Below, in pieces: positions 19,224-31,202 of a DNA stretch of 64,000 nucleotides. This DNA is from Meconema thalassinum (Eukaryota; Arthropoda; Insecta; Orthoptera; Tettigoniidae), in the NCBI GenBank assembly GCA_946902985.2, contig OX336396.1, positions 232,390,797 through 232,454,796 on the forward strand, read 5' to 3'. The notes below the pieces were generated by a model that saw nothing but the letters and a program-made list of their open reading frames with translations, ran no database searches and was not told the origin of the DNA. A program made the position numbers and the translations under genes. The first letter of the stretch is position 1. The number at the start of each line of letters is the position of its first letter.

Positions 19224-21123
19224 TTTAGCCTATTTTCATTTATGAAAAAAGGCTTATAAGATCACCTTTTTGTCCATGTATCTGTCTGTGTGTGTGTGTG
19301 TATGTGATGGTGTGTGTCCCCCCTAATAACATCTAAACGGCTGGAGCGATTTCAATGAAATTCGGTAAGTTCATAGCACTATTCCGGGCAACCCCGAGCG
19401 TTCCCTTCAAATTTCGTTACCTCTCACCAATCCAACATGGGGGCTGTGCGAAGTATTTCACCAGCATTCAATATCTCCGAAACTATTACCGATATCACCC
19501 TGGAATTTTGTACGATGATAAACGGAACTACTTGAATTTCACCTATGTGACATTTGAAAATCTGGTAACTACAAAGCCAACATGGCGGCAAAGCGAATTT
19601 GCGACTTTTAAATAGACGTTTCTCGCGATTTAACCAACCAATCGCAATGAAACTTGGTACAGTATATGTTTATACACATTGTAATGCACCGACATCTCAC
19701 TTCGTTCAATTGTTTACATAACCTCAAGATGGCGGCTGTGCAAAATATTACACCGGCATTCTATATCTCTGAAACTATTACTGGTATCACCATGAAATTT
19801 TGTACGGAGATAAAAGGCACTACTGGAAGTTAATCTATGAGGCTTTCAAAAACCGATTAACTACAATAGACTTTTCTCGCGATTTAATGATTCAAACGCA
19901 ATGAAACATAGTACAGGAAATGTTTCTGCACATTGTAATGCACTGGTATCTAATATAGTTCCATTGTTTACTTAACCTCAAGATGGCGGCTGTGCGAATT
20001 TCGAAAATTAAGTTTTTATTTCATGTGTTCTAATCATGGAATCGAAATCAACATTTGCATAATGAACGTACACAATAATTATCATCTAATAGTACATAAC
20101 TCTATGGCCTACATATATTAAAATCCAACATGGCGACCATCCGAAATATTTAGACGGTTCTCAATATCTATTAATCTACTACACCATTCAAACTGAAATT
20201 TTGTAAGTGTATAGAGGCTATAAGTATAAGTTCACCTATGGGACGTTCAATAACCTGGCGAGCACAAATCCAACATGGCGGCTACTCGAAATTTAAATAT
20301 TCAAATGGAAGTTTCTTGTGTAGTAACCATCCGAGCGCAGTGGAACTTGATACGGTATATGCTTATACAAATTATAATCGACTGGCATCTAATTCATTTA
20401 AACTTATTTCATAACCACAAGATGGCGGCTGAGCGAAATTTTAAAATCCCGCTTTTATTTCTTGTGTCCTAATCATGCGATTGAAGTTTGAATAAAACAC
20501 CTACACAATAATCTTCATGTAATAGTACATAAATCTAAGGCCTATAATATAAAATCCAATATGGTGACCATCCAAAATATTTAGACGGTTCTCAATATTT
20601 ACGAATCAATTACAGCAATCAAACTGACAATTTGTATGTTGATAGGGACGGCTTCGGTGGCGTAGTCGGTAGCATGCTGAACTGCTATGCCCAAGATAGC
20701 GGGTTCAAACCCGGCCGAAGTCGTCGGATTTTTTAAGAGCGTTAAAATCCTTCAGTATGCCTTCCTTCGGAGGGGAAGTAAAGCCGGCGGTCCCATGTCA
20801 TAGATTTATGGCATGTAAAAGATCCTTTCACAGACTAAACTTGTGTAAAGCAAAATTTGTTAGGTTAGATTTCGTCGGAACGCTCTATCAAAGTTCCAAC
20901 GTTCACCACTAGGTATCAGTGATATCTGGTGGCGAAAGTTGGAACTACTTGAAATTGAACGGAACTTGTAGCTCACCCTTTAGGGTATCCGCTGGAAGGA
21001 GCTACAGACTCAGGCGAGCCGAACATGTCCTCGGACACTCCCGGCACTAAAAGCCATACGATAAATAATAATATTAGTAGGATATATGAAAATAGGCTAT
21101 TTAGTTCTTCACGGAACTACTTG
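19224..21123 (+). mobile_element. Helentron-like element, family B, copy 2
   Basis: TTTTAGCCTATTTTCATTTATGAAAA start, (TG)n, CTAAACGGCTGGAGCGATTT, then diverged tandem blocks with CCAACATGGCGGC and CTCAAGATGGCGGCTGTGC, then GAAAATAGGCTATTTAG, hairpin GTTC-TTCACG-GAAC and end CTTG at 21120-21123. The left TATTTTC pairs with the right GAAAATA. A SINE1 sits inside at 20649. Confidence 0.6.
20649..20968 (+). mobile_element. SINE1 copy with intact polymerase III boxes
   Basis: A box TGGCGTAGTCGG at 20658-20669 and B box GGTTCAAACCC at 20702-20712, both matching the consensus. Long subtype body up to GGAACTACTTGAAATTGAACGG. The tail after about 20968 differs from the usual SINE1 tail. Confidence 0.8.
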
Positions 21124-21534
21124 TTTATTGTAATTATATGCGATAATGCAGTATTTCTTTGTAGTGCATTTTGTCTTATTAACACTCAACCCTTTGTATA
21201 ACGGAAACCTGCGAAAACGGAAAAAATTATCCGGAACGATTTCGTTCCGCTTTAGGCAGGTTTTACTGTATTCAATTTTTAAGTCGTATTTTTCTACCCA
21301 TCTCTACTTTGATAGTTTTCTTTGCCAGATAGCCGCTGCAATCAGGTATTCTTTGCAGGTAGCCACCAAAGACAGGCCCGTAAATTGGATTAGAGATGAC
21401 AACAGCGTTCTTTCTGTCTTCTGATACTTCTAGGAGCGACCTGGTCTTGAATCTGCACCCTGCTGTGGGGTGGTAGGAGGGGGAGATAGAGAGAACTCGC
21501 ACGGTCGAACGAGCTGTTAACAGTTTACTCGTTT

Positions 21535-22075
21535 TTATTTATTTATTTATTTATTTAATAATTATTATGTACATCCATGAAAGGGTCATTTTACACTAAT
21601 AATTTAACAATTTTAAGTGATATTCACAAAAACAACAACAACAATAAGTGGTAAAAAATGGCAGTGATGACAGCAAGAGACAAACTTCGGGAAAGCCGTA
21701 GGGAATGATTGGGGTATTGGGTGATCAGGAGGGGGAGGGGGAAGGAATTGAGGATGAAAAGGATCTTCTAATGTTATGTTTGAATGTTCTATAGGGAGAG
21801 AATATGTCAATATTTGGAAGGGAGTTGCTAAGGGTAGGTAGACGGTGGAAAATAGAGCGCTTCTGTACTTCAAGACGTGGGCGACGTATGTTGTGTAAAT
21901 GGTGCTGATGTGTTGAACGGGAGGGAACATGGAGTGGGAAGTAGTTTAGTAGCGTGTTACATTTTGTGTAACCACAGGTCAGTAAATTTTGCGCAAGGTG
22001 CAAGTAATTTTGGAGTTCCCGAACTCGTAAAAATATTTATTAAAGCCAGTTTGTTAGTGGATTAGGCACATTGTT
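21535..22075 (-). pseudogene. LINE 3' end with C-terminal coding remnant
   Basis: The plus strand starts with (TTTA)n at 21537-21560, which is an (AAAT)n tail on the minus strand. Upstream on that strand, frames 21725-22003 and 21613-21930 read IFLRVRELQNYLHLAQNL, CGYTKCNTLLNYFPL and RSIFHRLPTLSNSLP. The last looks like the R-x-FHRLP-x-x-xNSLP ending of many insect LINEs. A frameshift joins the two frames. Confidence 0.55.
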
Positions 22076-22162
22076 GTTTAAAAATATATTAGGTGACAAC
22101 AGACAAAGATACACTGTGCAAAATTTGGAACAATATCTGTTTGTCCATTGTAACATGTGCTA

Positions 22163-22579
22163 TAATAATTAATAATAATAATAATAATAATGATAATAAT
22201 AATAATATCGTATGGCCTCGGGTGCCGGGTGCAAGCTTTGTAATTTGACACCCAAAGGGTAGCTTGCATGTCGAATTTCGTTGTTCCTTGAAGCACGATG
22301 GAAGTCAGGGAGGTTAGATATCTAAGCCCCTTGAACACTATAGCGCCTTCTAGTAGAGAAATGAGGAACATTGTGTGTTGGCGGAAACTCCCGAGATTTA
22401 TTTTGCCATTATGAACATGGCCTACTGAATTCAAATGGGTTCTTTGACATGCCAACATCGTATGACACCTGTCGTAATAATTTCCGCCTTTCAAAAATCA
22501 CTTACCACGGCCAGGAGTGAACCAGAAAACTTGGGGTTAGTAGACCGACACGTTAACCACTCACCCACCGTGGCAAGCT
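22163..22579 (-). mobile_element. SINE5 with (ATT)n tail
   Basis: Minus-strand tRNA-like head GCCACGGTGGGTGAGTGG at the right, a B-box-like block nearby, a ~340 bp body with TAGCGCTTTCTAG-type segments, and a tail of ATT repeats at 22168-22207. Other copies: 25514-25775, 42875-43212 (+50295), 52384-52460, 52549-52933. Confidence 0.8.
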
Positions 22580-22731
22580 AAGACCACAGTTTATGAAGTG
22601 GACGAAAGTGTAGAGCGAGCAAATCATCTTCCTGTCTCAATCCAAGAACAAGAACAATACGTTGAGGAGTTGAGAATTGGTCCCGTACGGGAATCGTATG
22701 GTAACGTTACGTGCTAGAGCTCTTTATTATT

Positions 22732-22955
22732 GACTGGCTGCGTGGCTCAGCGGTAACGTTCTCGCCTGCTGAGCCCAAAATAGGGGGTCGAATCCCAACG
22801 CAGTCAGTTGGCATTTGAGGGTGCTTAAATGTGAGGGAACCATGTCAGTAGATTTACTGGAACGTTAAAGATCCCATTCGGGACTAAATTCCGCACCCCG
22901 GCGTCTCTAAAAGCCTCAGTAGTTCAAAGGGACGTCAAACATTCTTATTTTCTTT
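22732..22955 (+). mobile_element. SINE4 copy
   Basis: tRNA-like head with A box TGGCTCAGCGGT and B box GGTCGAATCCC, a body with GATTTACTGGAACGTTAAAG, ending TTCTTATTTTCTTT. A reverse copy lies at 53413-53650. Confidence 0.75.
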
Positions 22956-23350
22956 AATATTTTACAAGCAGCGATTGAGATAAAGTCATAGTTTGAATCT
23001 CGTTCATTGCATTAGTTACAATTGAAACACTGCTGCGAAATATACTCGAAGTTTGAATTTATATCTGCGGGAACAGACTTTGTGTAACACGCAGGAATAT
23101 TTAGTGTGTTCAATGAAGCATAAATATACGACTGTTCATAACGCAGTCTTGCCTGAAAAATTCGAAGAGATTGGATTTCACATGAACATTTTGTAGAACA
23201 TGTTATCGAGCATAAATATACGCACAGCATCGTATTACCTATTCCGCTGATAACAATTCATCTATTAGTAAAAGTTACAAACCAGAAATTAATGAGAGTA
23301 AACCGAATTTGTTGTGGAATATCTGAACATTGGAGACTGTATAATTTTTG
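22956..23350. other. Stretch without a recognised gene
   Basis: Nothing recognised. Confidence 0.4.
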
Positions 23351-23756
23351 GTTGGTTCCTTAGTTTTGGGGTTGCGAAATCGCGGTCATGCAGCCCCGTG
23401 TACTTTGGGTATGTGTAGAATCTGTCTGATAACCGGTGTTAATTGTGATGACTGTTTCAGTGTGTGTTATCTGTTTTTAATTCACGTAAAGACTGCAGAC
23501 GATAATTTCAAGTAGTTCCTACTTTCGCTACTAATTGCTACCGTCCACGACACCTAGCTGTGGACGTGGCTACTAATAGATGCCATCGCAACCACCGCCC
23601 GGTGACGAACGTTGGAACTTAAGAGCATTAATCAAACCTAACCTACAAATTTTGCTTCACACAAGTTTAGTTAGTGAAAGGTTCATTTACATGCCATGTA
23701 TGACATGGAACCGCCGGCTTTACTTCCCCTCCGAAGGAAGGCATACTGAGAGATTT
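23351..23756 (-). mobile_element. SINE1, part 1 of a split copy
   Basis: Tail and body of a long SINE1. It stops at CTGAGAGATTTTT, where the Helentron-like element begins, and the head resumes at 25293. Confidence 0.8.
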
Positions 23757-23825
23757 TTAGCCTGTTTTCAATTCTGAAAAAAAAAAAAAAAAAAAAAAAA
23801 AGGCTAATGAGATCACCTTTTGTCC

Positions 23826-23857
<32 letters not shown>

Positions 23858-25292
23858 GTGTCCCCCTAATAACTTCTAAACGGATGGAGCAATTTCAATG
23901 AAACTCGGGAAGTTCATTGCACTATTCCGGGCGACCCCGACCGTGCCCTTCAAATTTTGTTAGGTCTCACCAATCCAACATGCCGGCTATGCGAAATATT
24001 TCACCAGCATTCAATATCTCCGAAACTATTCCCGATATCACCCTGGATTTTTTTACGGTGATAAAGGGAACTACTAGAAGTTCACCTAATATGTGACTTT
24101 TGAAAAACTGGTAACTACAAAACCAACATGGCGGCCACGCGAATATACGACATTTAAATAGACGTTTCTCGCGATTTAACCAACCAAACGCAATAAAACT
24201 TGGTACAGTATATGTTTATACACATTGTAATGCACCGACTTCTAACTTCGTTCAATTGTTTACATAACCACAAGATGGCGGATGTGCGAAATATTTCACC
24301 GGCATTCTATATCTCTGAAACCATTAGCGGTATCACCCTGAAATTTTGTACGGAGATAAAGGGCACTACCGGAAGTACATCTATAATACTTTCAAAAACC
24401 GGTTAACTACAAAACGAACACGGTGGCCATGCGAATTTGAAAATTTTAATAGACCTTTCTCGCGATTTAATGTTCCAAACGCAATGAAATCTGGTACAGG
24501 AAATGTTTATACACATTGTAATGCACTGGGATCTAATTTTTAGTCGAATTGTTTACATAACCAAAAGATGGCGGCTGTGCGAATTTTAAAATTAAGTTTT
24601 TATTTCTTGTGTCGTAATCATGCGATCGATGTGAAAGTTTGAATAACGAACCTACGCAATAATTTTTCTTTAATGGTACATGACTCTATGGCCTATACAT
24701 TTAACAATCCAACATGGCGACCATCCGAAATATTTAGACGGCTCAGAATATCTACGAATCTATTATAGCAATCAAACTGAATTTTTTAATGTTCATAGGT
24801 GCTATAAATATAAGTTCACCTATAGTACTTTCAATAACCTGGTGATCACAAATACAACATGGCGGCGACGTGAAGTATAAATATTCACATGGACGTTTCT
24901 CGCAACTTAACCATCCGAGTGCAGTGAATCTTGGTACAGTAAATCCTTATACGAATGTTAATCCACTGGCATCTAATTTATTTCAATTGTTTCCATAACC
25001 ACAAGATGGCAGCTGTGCGAAATTTTAAAATCTCCTTGTTACTTCTTGTGTCCTAATCATGCGATTGAAGTTTGAATGCTACGCGTACACAATAATCCTC
25101 ATGTAACAGTACATAACTCTAGGACCTACATATATAAAATTCAACATGGCGACCATCCGAAATATTTAGTCGGTTCTCAATATCTACGAATATATTACAG
25201 CAATCAAACTGAAATTTCGTATGTTGAGAGTGGCAGTTAACATACGTAAGATATATGAAAATAGGCTGCTTAGTTCTTCACGGAACCACTTG
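23757..25292 (+). mobile_element. Helentron-like element, family B, copy 3, inside SINE1
   Basis: TTTTTAGCCTGTTTTCA start, an A run at 23777-23803, (TG)n, CTAAACGGATGGAGCAATTT, diverged tandem blocks with ATGGCGGC sites, TGAAAATAGGCTGCTTAG, hairpin GTTC-TTCACG-GAAC and end CTTG at 25289-25292. It interrupts SINE1 within GATTTTTAATGC, so the insertion point is a T run and at most three bases are duplicated. Confidence 0.65.
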
Positions 25293-25345
25293 TTAATGCT
25301 TTTAAAATATCTGATGACTTCAGCCGGGTTTGAGCCCGCGAACGT
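25293..25345 (-). mobile_element. SINE1, part 2 of the split copy (head)
   Basis: TTAATGCTTTTAAAATATC and GACTTCAGCCGGGTTTGAG match the SINE1 head that should follow the break at 23756. The head is then cut off at about 25345. Confidence 0.75.
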
Positions 25346-25513
25346 TGTTCAATTTTTTGTCGAATTATTGGAATAATGAATGCGAAAGTGGAAAGTGGAG
25401 AACGACTACAGAACGGTAAGATTCGAGCAATAATGTTGGCAACTCTTGGTGCGTTACTCACAAGCGTGCAGTATATTGGAGAGACTAAACTGAGTGCAAA
25501 ACATAACAGTTGT

Positions 25514-25775
25514 TAATGCACACATTTGAATTCAGTAGGCCGTATTCATAATGGCAAAATTATTCTCGGGATTTTCCGCCAACACAAAAGTTCCTCCTCT
25601 CTCCACTAGAAAGCGCTATAGTGTCAAGGAGCTTAGATATCTTACCTCCTTGACTTTCATAGCGCTCCAAGAAACAACAAAATTTGACATGCAAGCTGCT
25701 CTCTGGGCGTCAAATGACAATGCTTGCACCTGGCACCCCGATGCCATACGATATTATTATTATCATTACAGGGGG
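25514..25775 (+). mobile_element. SINE5, 5'-truncated
   Basis: Body from the CAGTAGGCCGTATTCATAATGG block to GCCATACGATATTATTATTATC. The head is missing. Confidence 0.72.
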
Positions 25776-25911
25776 TTACAAGAGAAACGTGTTCACTTGT
25801 AGGCCTAGTATAGCAGAGCTTTATGTATTGATGGAACTTATAAAGTACGCAAATAGTTTAAACAATTATTCGTGCTACTATTAATTTTAAACATATTCTG
25901 ATGAACACTTC

Positions 25912-26246
25912 AAAGCCTCCGTGGCTTAGGCGGCAGCACGCCGGCCTCTCACCGCAGGGTCCGTGGTTCAAATCCCGGTCACTCCATGTGAGATCTGTCC
26001 TGGACAAAACGGAGGCAGACAGGTTTTTCTCCGGGTACTCCGGTTTTCCCTGTCAAAATTTCATTCCAGCAACATTCTCCACTATCATTTCATTTCATCT
26101 GTCATTCATTTAATCATTGCCCCAGAGGAGTGCGTCAGGCCTCGGCAGCCGGCACAGTTCATATCCTCGCCGCTAGATGGGGGCTTCATTCATTCCATTC
26201 CTGACCCGGTCAGAGACTAGAAGCAGGCTGTGGATTTTCATTTCAT
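25912..26246 (+). mobile_element. SINE3 with 16-bp target duplication
   Basis: TTCTGATGAACACTTC stands at 25896-25911 and 26247-26262, a perfect 16-bp duplication. The element starts with a tRNA-like head (CCGTGGCTTAGGCGGC; B box GGTTCAAATCCC), has an internal CGGGTACTCCGGTTTTCCC, and ends with TTTTCATTTCAT. A perfect long duplication points to a fairly recent insertion by a LINE enzyme. Confidence 0.92.
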
Positions 26247-26452
26247 TTCTGATGAACACTTCGACATCGGTAACCAAACTTCAGGGGATATTATCGTGCT
26301 GGAAGCTATGTTACTGTATTAAGATATACTTTGTATCAGATCATCAACAGACCAAGGCCGGCATTAACGGTAGTACAGTATTAAAGAATCTAGGACATTC
26401 TCAATAGCCCGAGTGCACTTAAAGAAGACTGTTTTGCTTACGTGTGTCTGCC

Positions 26453-26872
26453 TCGTTGCGTAGCGGCTATCATACACAGCTGACACCACAGAAGACCGAG
26501 TTCAATTCCCGGCTCTATCAAAAAATATAATTCTGGTCTGAGGGATGGAATGGTATACACTCAGCCTAGAGATGGAAAACTCAGAAAAGGCGGGTTTGAT
26601 TCCTATTCAGCCATCCTGGAAGTGGTTTTCCGTAATTTTCCCACTTCTACACCAGGGAAATGCTGGGATGGTACCTAACTAAAGTTATGGCCGCTTCCTA
26701 ATCAAATATCTCTCCATTACAAGTACACATATTAGTACTGTACCCATGTGAATGTCCTCGGGTACAGTACAGACATTACATTGACACATGTTATCAGACA
26801 TTTTATACACACACTGAAGTACACGAGGCTACATGACCACGATGTCGCAAATCCCATAAAAAACACAACAAG
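26453..26872 (+). mobile_element. SINE2 copy
   Basis: tRNA-like start with GAGTTCAATTCCCGG, then the diagnostic GGTTTTCCGTAATTTTCCCAC and GGGATGGTACCTAA blocks. The right end has CACTGAAGTACACGAGGCTACATG, again the tail type shared with SINE1. Confidence 0.72.
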
Positions 26873-27277
26873 CTTACGCGTGGCGAGAATGAAAATTGGT
26901 CTTTAATAGTTGTAGATGTTATAGTTATAGTTATTGTTGTTTTAAGGGGCGGAACTACGGGGTCATCCGCCCCTTAGTTGTTGATGTCCAGAATACATAA
27001 ACATAAGGGAGAGTGGGGGAATTGTGCGGACTTAAGAAAGAATCAGTCTTGTTATAGTTTCTTAATAGATAACACAACTGCAGTTAAGAATAAGGGAGCC
27101 TTAGTAAATCTATATTCGATATGCAGAAACAAATTTAATTCAAAAATAAATTTGGTGAATTATAATTCAAATTCTTGCAAATATGCAACTTCGAGGCTCA
27201 AATCAAGAAAGAGTTTTCTTCGTTCTACAGCAATCCTAACTGAAACACCTTCAAAATTCAGAATAAATTCGTAGCGT
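26873..27277. other. Stretch without a gene; short SINE-tail-like motif
   Basis: Near 26940-26975, TTAAGGGGCGGAACTACGG and GGTCATCCGCCCC resemble the SINE1 tail motif with its GGTCAT and CCCC core. The rest is AT-rich and unassigned, including a 99-codon ORF from 26978 without a known motif. Confidence 0.4.
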
Positions 27278-27556
27278 TCCAGATCGAACTGCACTATAGG
27301 ATGGATGGTACCTCCAGGTCATGAGGAAAATTGGTCGACATGGCAGGCACTAAACAGGATAAGGTCCGGTGTTGGCAGATCCAAAAATAACATGAAAAGT
27401 GGGGGTTTGCATGCAACTCCACACTATGCGAATAAAGTGAAGAGCAAACCATGGATCATCTCCTCAGCTGCAAGTTATGCCCGACGACATGCTCTCCTCA
27501 GAATCTATTAGATGTGACCAAAGAAGCATGTGAATTGGCAAGATACTGGTCACCTA
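27278..27556 (+). pseudogene. LINE C-terminal end, decayed
   Basis: Plus strand, two frames: WSTWQALNRIRSGVGRSKN, then, after a shift, QTMDHLLSCKLCP and LLDVTKEACELARYW. This matches the usual 'W..LNR.RTG.GRC...W..C..G..QT..HI...C' end of Jockey/CR1-type LINEs. It is truncated upstream and directly followed by the mariner element. Confidence 0.68.
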
Positions 27557-27792
27557 ATATACAGGGTGTTTAAAAAATAGGGGGCATAATTTCAGGTATC
27601 TATTTGTTATATGTAGACAATCAAAATAGTTCATTTCAACATGTGTCCGGAAATACTTCATTTCTGAGTTATGGCCTTCACAATAAAGAACTTGACCGGA
27701 ACATTTTTCTTATCGCAGGTCGTTGGCGTGGCAGGAGACATTAAGAGGACACTCTGACAGTTCATTCTGAGGCGAAGGCTAAATTCAGTGTT

Positions 27793-27975
27793 GTGTTTGG
27801 CGTTCGTCTGTGCGTCATGTACTCAAATCAGCATCTGGCAGAGATGCACTTCATGTGCGGTAAGGTGGACGGCAATGCTGCGTTTCATCGTCGTTTGTTC
27901 CAGGAGAGGTCAATGAGACATCAATGTGAGGTCTGTATTCAAGCAGGAGGTGGATATTTTGAACATCTTTTGTAA
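27793..27975 (+). pseudogene. Mariner-type transposase remnant, core deleted
   Basis: A 60-codon frame joins an N-terminal piece (YSNQHLAEMHFMCGKVDGNA, HRRLFQERS) directly to a C-terminal piece (MRHQCEVCIQAGGGYFEHLL, stop). This is the start and the end of a transposase with everything between removed. The N-terminal part looks like the DUF4817-type domain. Confidence 0.62.
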
Positions 27976-28083
27976 TGACAATGACCAGCGGAAGAGATAC
28001 GTTCCGGTGAAGTTCAGTGCTGTGAAGGCCATAACTCGGACATATGTTGTAATGAACTATTTTGATTGTCTACATACAACAAA

Positions 28084-30094
28084 CAAGATGTTCAGTAAAG
28101 AACATTTAGCCTACTTTATCCTAAATGCATGGTTATTGTTATAACTCTTTGTCCTTTTCAAGGAGTATAATTGAATGTTGGTTGTAGTAGCTTGTTGAAA
28201 TACAACGTGCTATAGGGATATTAAACATGAATATGAGGTGCCCTTTGCTAGTGCTACCTCTGTAAAAAAAAATCATTCAATTCGGTTTCACCGTGTTTGA
28301 ATTGATCTGGGGAATGGATTTGCACACATACATGGCCGCTATTTTCAAACTATTGGGCTGATGACCTTGTAGTCAGTCATAAGATGCTTTCCACAAAAAG
28401 GCATGTTGTTGCAAAATCCGGTAGAGATCAAATTATTAGGATGGTCGAAATTTGATTTAAGATTTTAACATTTGGGTGGCCGTCATTCTGTTTCCGTCAA
28501 GATGGCGGCGATATAAAACATGACACTGAGGTGCCTTTTGCTAGTGCTACCTCTGTACCAAATTTCGTTCAATTCGGTTTCACCGTGTTTGAATTGATAG
28601 GGGGAATCGATTTGCACACATACTTGGCCACCATCTGCAAACTATTGGGCTGATGATCTAGCAGTTTGGTCAGAATATGCTTCCCACATAAAGATTTGTT
28701 GTTGCAAAATTTGGTAGAGACTAGATTATTAGGTGGGTCGTAATTACATTTTAGCCTTTAACATTTGGGTGGCCGCGATTACGTTTCCGTCAAGATGGCG
28801 GTGATATAAAACATGACACTGAGGTGGCCTTTTCTAGTGCTACCTCTGCACCAAATTTCGTTCCATCCGGTTTCACCGTGTTCAAATTAATAGGGGGAAT
28901 CGATTTTCACACAAAGATAGCCGCCATCCGCAAAATATTAGGCTAATGACCTATTAGTTTGGTCAAAGGATGCTCCCTCCATAATGGTATGTTGATGCAA
29001 AATTTGGTAGAGATCGGATGATTAGGTTAATCGTAATTTGATTTAAGCTTTGAATATTTGTGTGGCCACCATTACGTTTCCGTCAAGATGGCGGCGATAT
29101 AAAACATGACACTGAGGTGCCCTTTGCTAGTGCTACCTCTGTACCAAATTTCATTCCATTCGGTTTCACCGTGTTCGAATTAATAGGGGTAATCGATTTT
29201 GACACAAAGATGGCCACCATCCGCAAACTATTAGGCTAATGACCTATTAGATTTGTCAGAGGATGCTTCCTCCATGAAGGTATGTTGTTGCAAAATTTGG
29301 TAGAGATAGGATGATTAGGTTAGTAGTAATTTGATTTAAGCTTTGAACATTTGTGTGGCCGCCATTACGTTTCCGTCAAGATGGCGGTGATATAAAACAT
29401 GACACTGAGGTGCCCTTTGCTAGTGCTACCTCTGTACCAAATTTCAATCCATTCGGTTTCACCGTGTTCGAATTAATAGGGGTAATCGATTTTGACACAA
29501 AGATGGCTGCCATCGGCAAACTATAAGCCTAATGAAATATTAGATTTGTCAAAGGATGCTCCCTCCATAAAGGTATGTTGTTGCAAAATTTGGTAGAGAT
29601 CAGATTATTAGGTTAGTCGTAATTTGATTCAAGCTTTGAACATTTGTGTGGCCGCCATTACGTTTCCGTCAAGATGGCGGCGATATAAAACATGACTCTG
29701 GGGTGCCCTTTGCTTGTACTACGTCTGTACCAAATTTCGTTCCATTCGGTTGCACCGTGTTCGAATTAATAGGGGCAATCGATTTTCACACAAAGATGGC
29801 CGCCATCCGCAAACTATTAGGCTGATGACCTACTAGTTTGGTCAAAGGATGCTGCCCCCTTAAAGGTATGTTGTTGCAAAATTTGGTAGAGATCGGATGA
29901 TTAGGTTAGTCATAATTTGATTTAAGCTTTGAACATTTGTGTGGCCGCCATTACGTTTCCGTCAAGATGGCGGCGATATAAAACATGACACTGAGGTTTC
30001 CTTTGCTAGTGCTACCTTTGTACCAAATTTCGTTCAATTTGCCCTCACCGTGTTCGAATTGATAGGGGGGACAGACATTCCGAGTACACACACT

Positions 30095-30132
<38 letters not shown>

Positions 30133-30230
30133 CACACACATACACACACACAGACAGACACACTTTTTTTCGGCCTGTAGTGATCTCATAAGTCTACTTT
30201 CATTTTTTGCAAAAATCGAAAGTAGGCAAA
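28084..30230 (-). mobile_element. Helentron-like element, family A, copy 2
   Basis: The same plan as 13706-15641, with six to seven ~293-bp units, a (CA)n block at 30096-30160 and a hairpin at 30191-30226. The minus-strand 3' end is CTTG at 28084-28087. Its host, the mariner inverted repeat, shows that the insertion added no clear target duplication beyond up to four T/G bases. Confidence 0.65.
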
Positions 30231-31202
30231 TACATACCTGAAATTATGCCCCCTATTTTTGAAACACGCTGTATACATTTCATTTTTGGAGGTTTTGCCA
30301 AAAAAATGTTGTACTTATAATACCAATTATTGGTGTTTTGGTGTATATTTGTAAATATAACATTGTTATATGTTTTCTGATACGATTAAATAAATAAACC
30401 CACCCTGCAAGATAATCATGCGCATGAGTTGGGAAATTTTGTGCAAGGGATGAATGTTGGATAGCCATTATAATACTATGTGAATTGTTTGAAACTTGCA
30501 TTGTGCATTAATATTAGAATACTAGCGGGTACCCGCGGCTTCGCTCGCGATCAAGACAATGGGGACGATGCATTAATTGGTCTATTCTATTACAGCAATC
30601 GCGGCTACAGACGGGTCAACTCTAATTCTGAAAATTCTGATACATACAGTACAGTATATGGATATGAGCCGAAAAGTGGGATTTTTTTAGAGTTGTCAAA
30701 ATCTGCAGGGTACAATGTTACATTATATGAACACATTTTAAAATTACGTTTTTGGTTTTGCCATCTTCTGCTGAGACATAACGATTTTGTTGTTCGGATA
30801 CTCGCGAGCACGCCACATACAGTTGCCCATGGGAAAAAAAGGTTTTGTCTAAATGTACACCTGCTGCTGTTAAGTGTGTGTCATTGCGCTTTGTTAATAG
30901 AAATTGCGAATATAGTTTGAAGAGGGAACTGCACTCTTGCACACTGGAATGGCAAATCTATCGGAATATGGGGAATTAAAAGTATTTTTCCTTAAGCTAT
31001 TCTGGGTGTAATTTTGCCACACTTTTGATGATTTGAACGTCAACATGTTGCTATTAATAGACCTACAGTAAAATATATCTCACCTTGGCCGCTGATGTAC
31101 TCGTACATTATGCAGTCTCTTCCAGTGTTACGTCCCAGGGATTGAAATTCTCCAAAAACCCTTTTGCCTCACATGCCTCTCTAAATAATTAAAATTCCTC
31201 AT

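Larger units (their letters stand above)
17927..21270 (+). mobile_element. Tigger/pogo-like element with two nested insertions
   Basis: The left end ATTCAAACCTGCCTAAACCGG and the right end, in reverse complement, TACAGTAAAACCTGCCTAAAG are inverted repeats; further in, both carry a GGAAACCTG-GAAAAACG module. A 90-codon open frame near the right is the only coding remnant. A mariner-type element (18006-18779) and a Helentron-like element (19224-21123) interrupt it. A lone copy of the same end lies at 58503-58566. Class by end sequence and context. Confidence 0.5.
27560..30274 (+). mobile_element. Mariner-type element split by a Helentron-like element
   Basis: The left end TACAGGGTGTTTAAAAAATA and the right end, in reverse complement, TACAGCGTGTTTCAAAAATA start inverted repeats of at least 60 bp; TA flanks both. 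Without the 2.15 kb insert the element is about 570 bp. The insert sits in the right inverted repeat, between ACAACAAA and TACATACC. Confidence 0.85.

Noticed and set aside
20649..20720. tRNA gene candidate
   Set aside because: Intact A and B boxes, but it is the head of SINE1, present many times in the window with a fixed 3' body.
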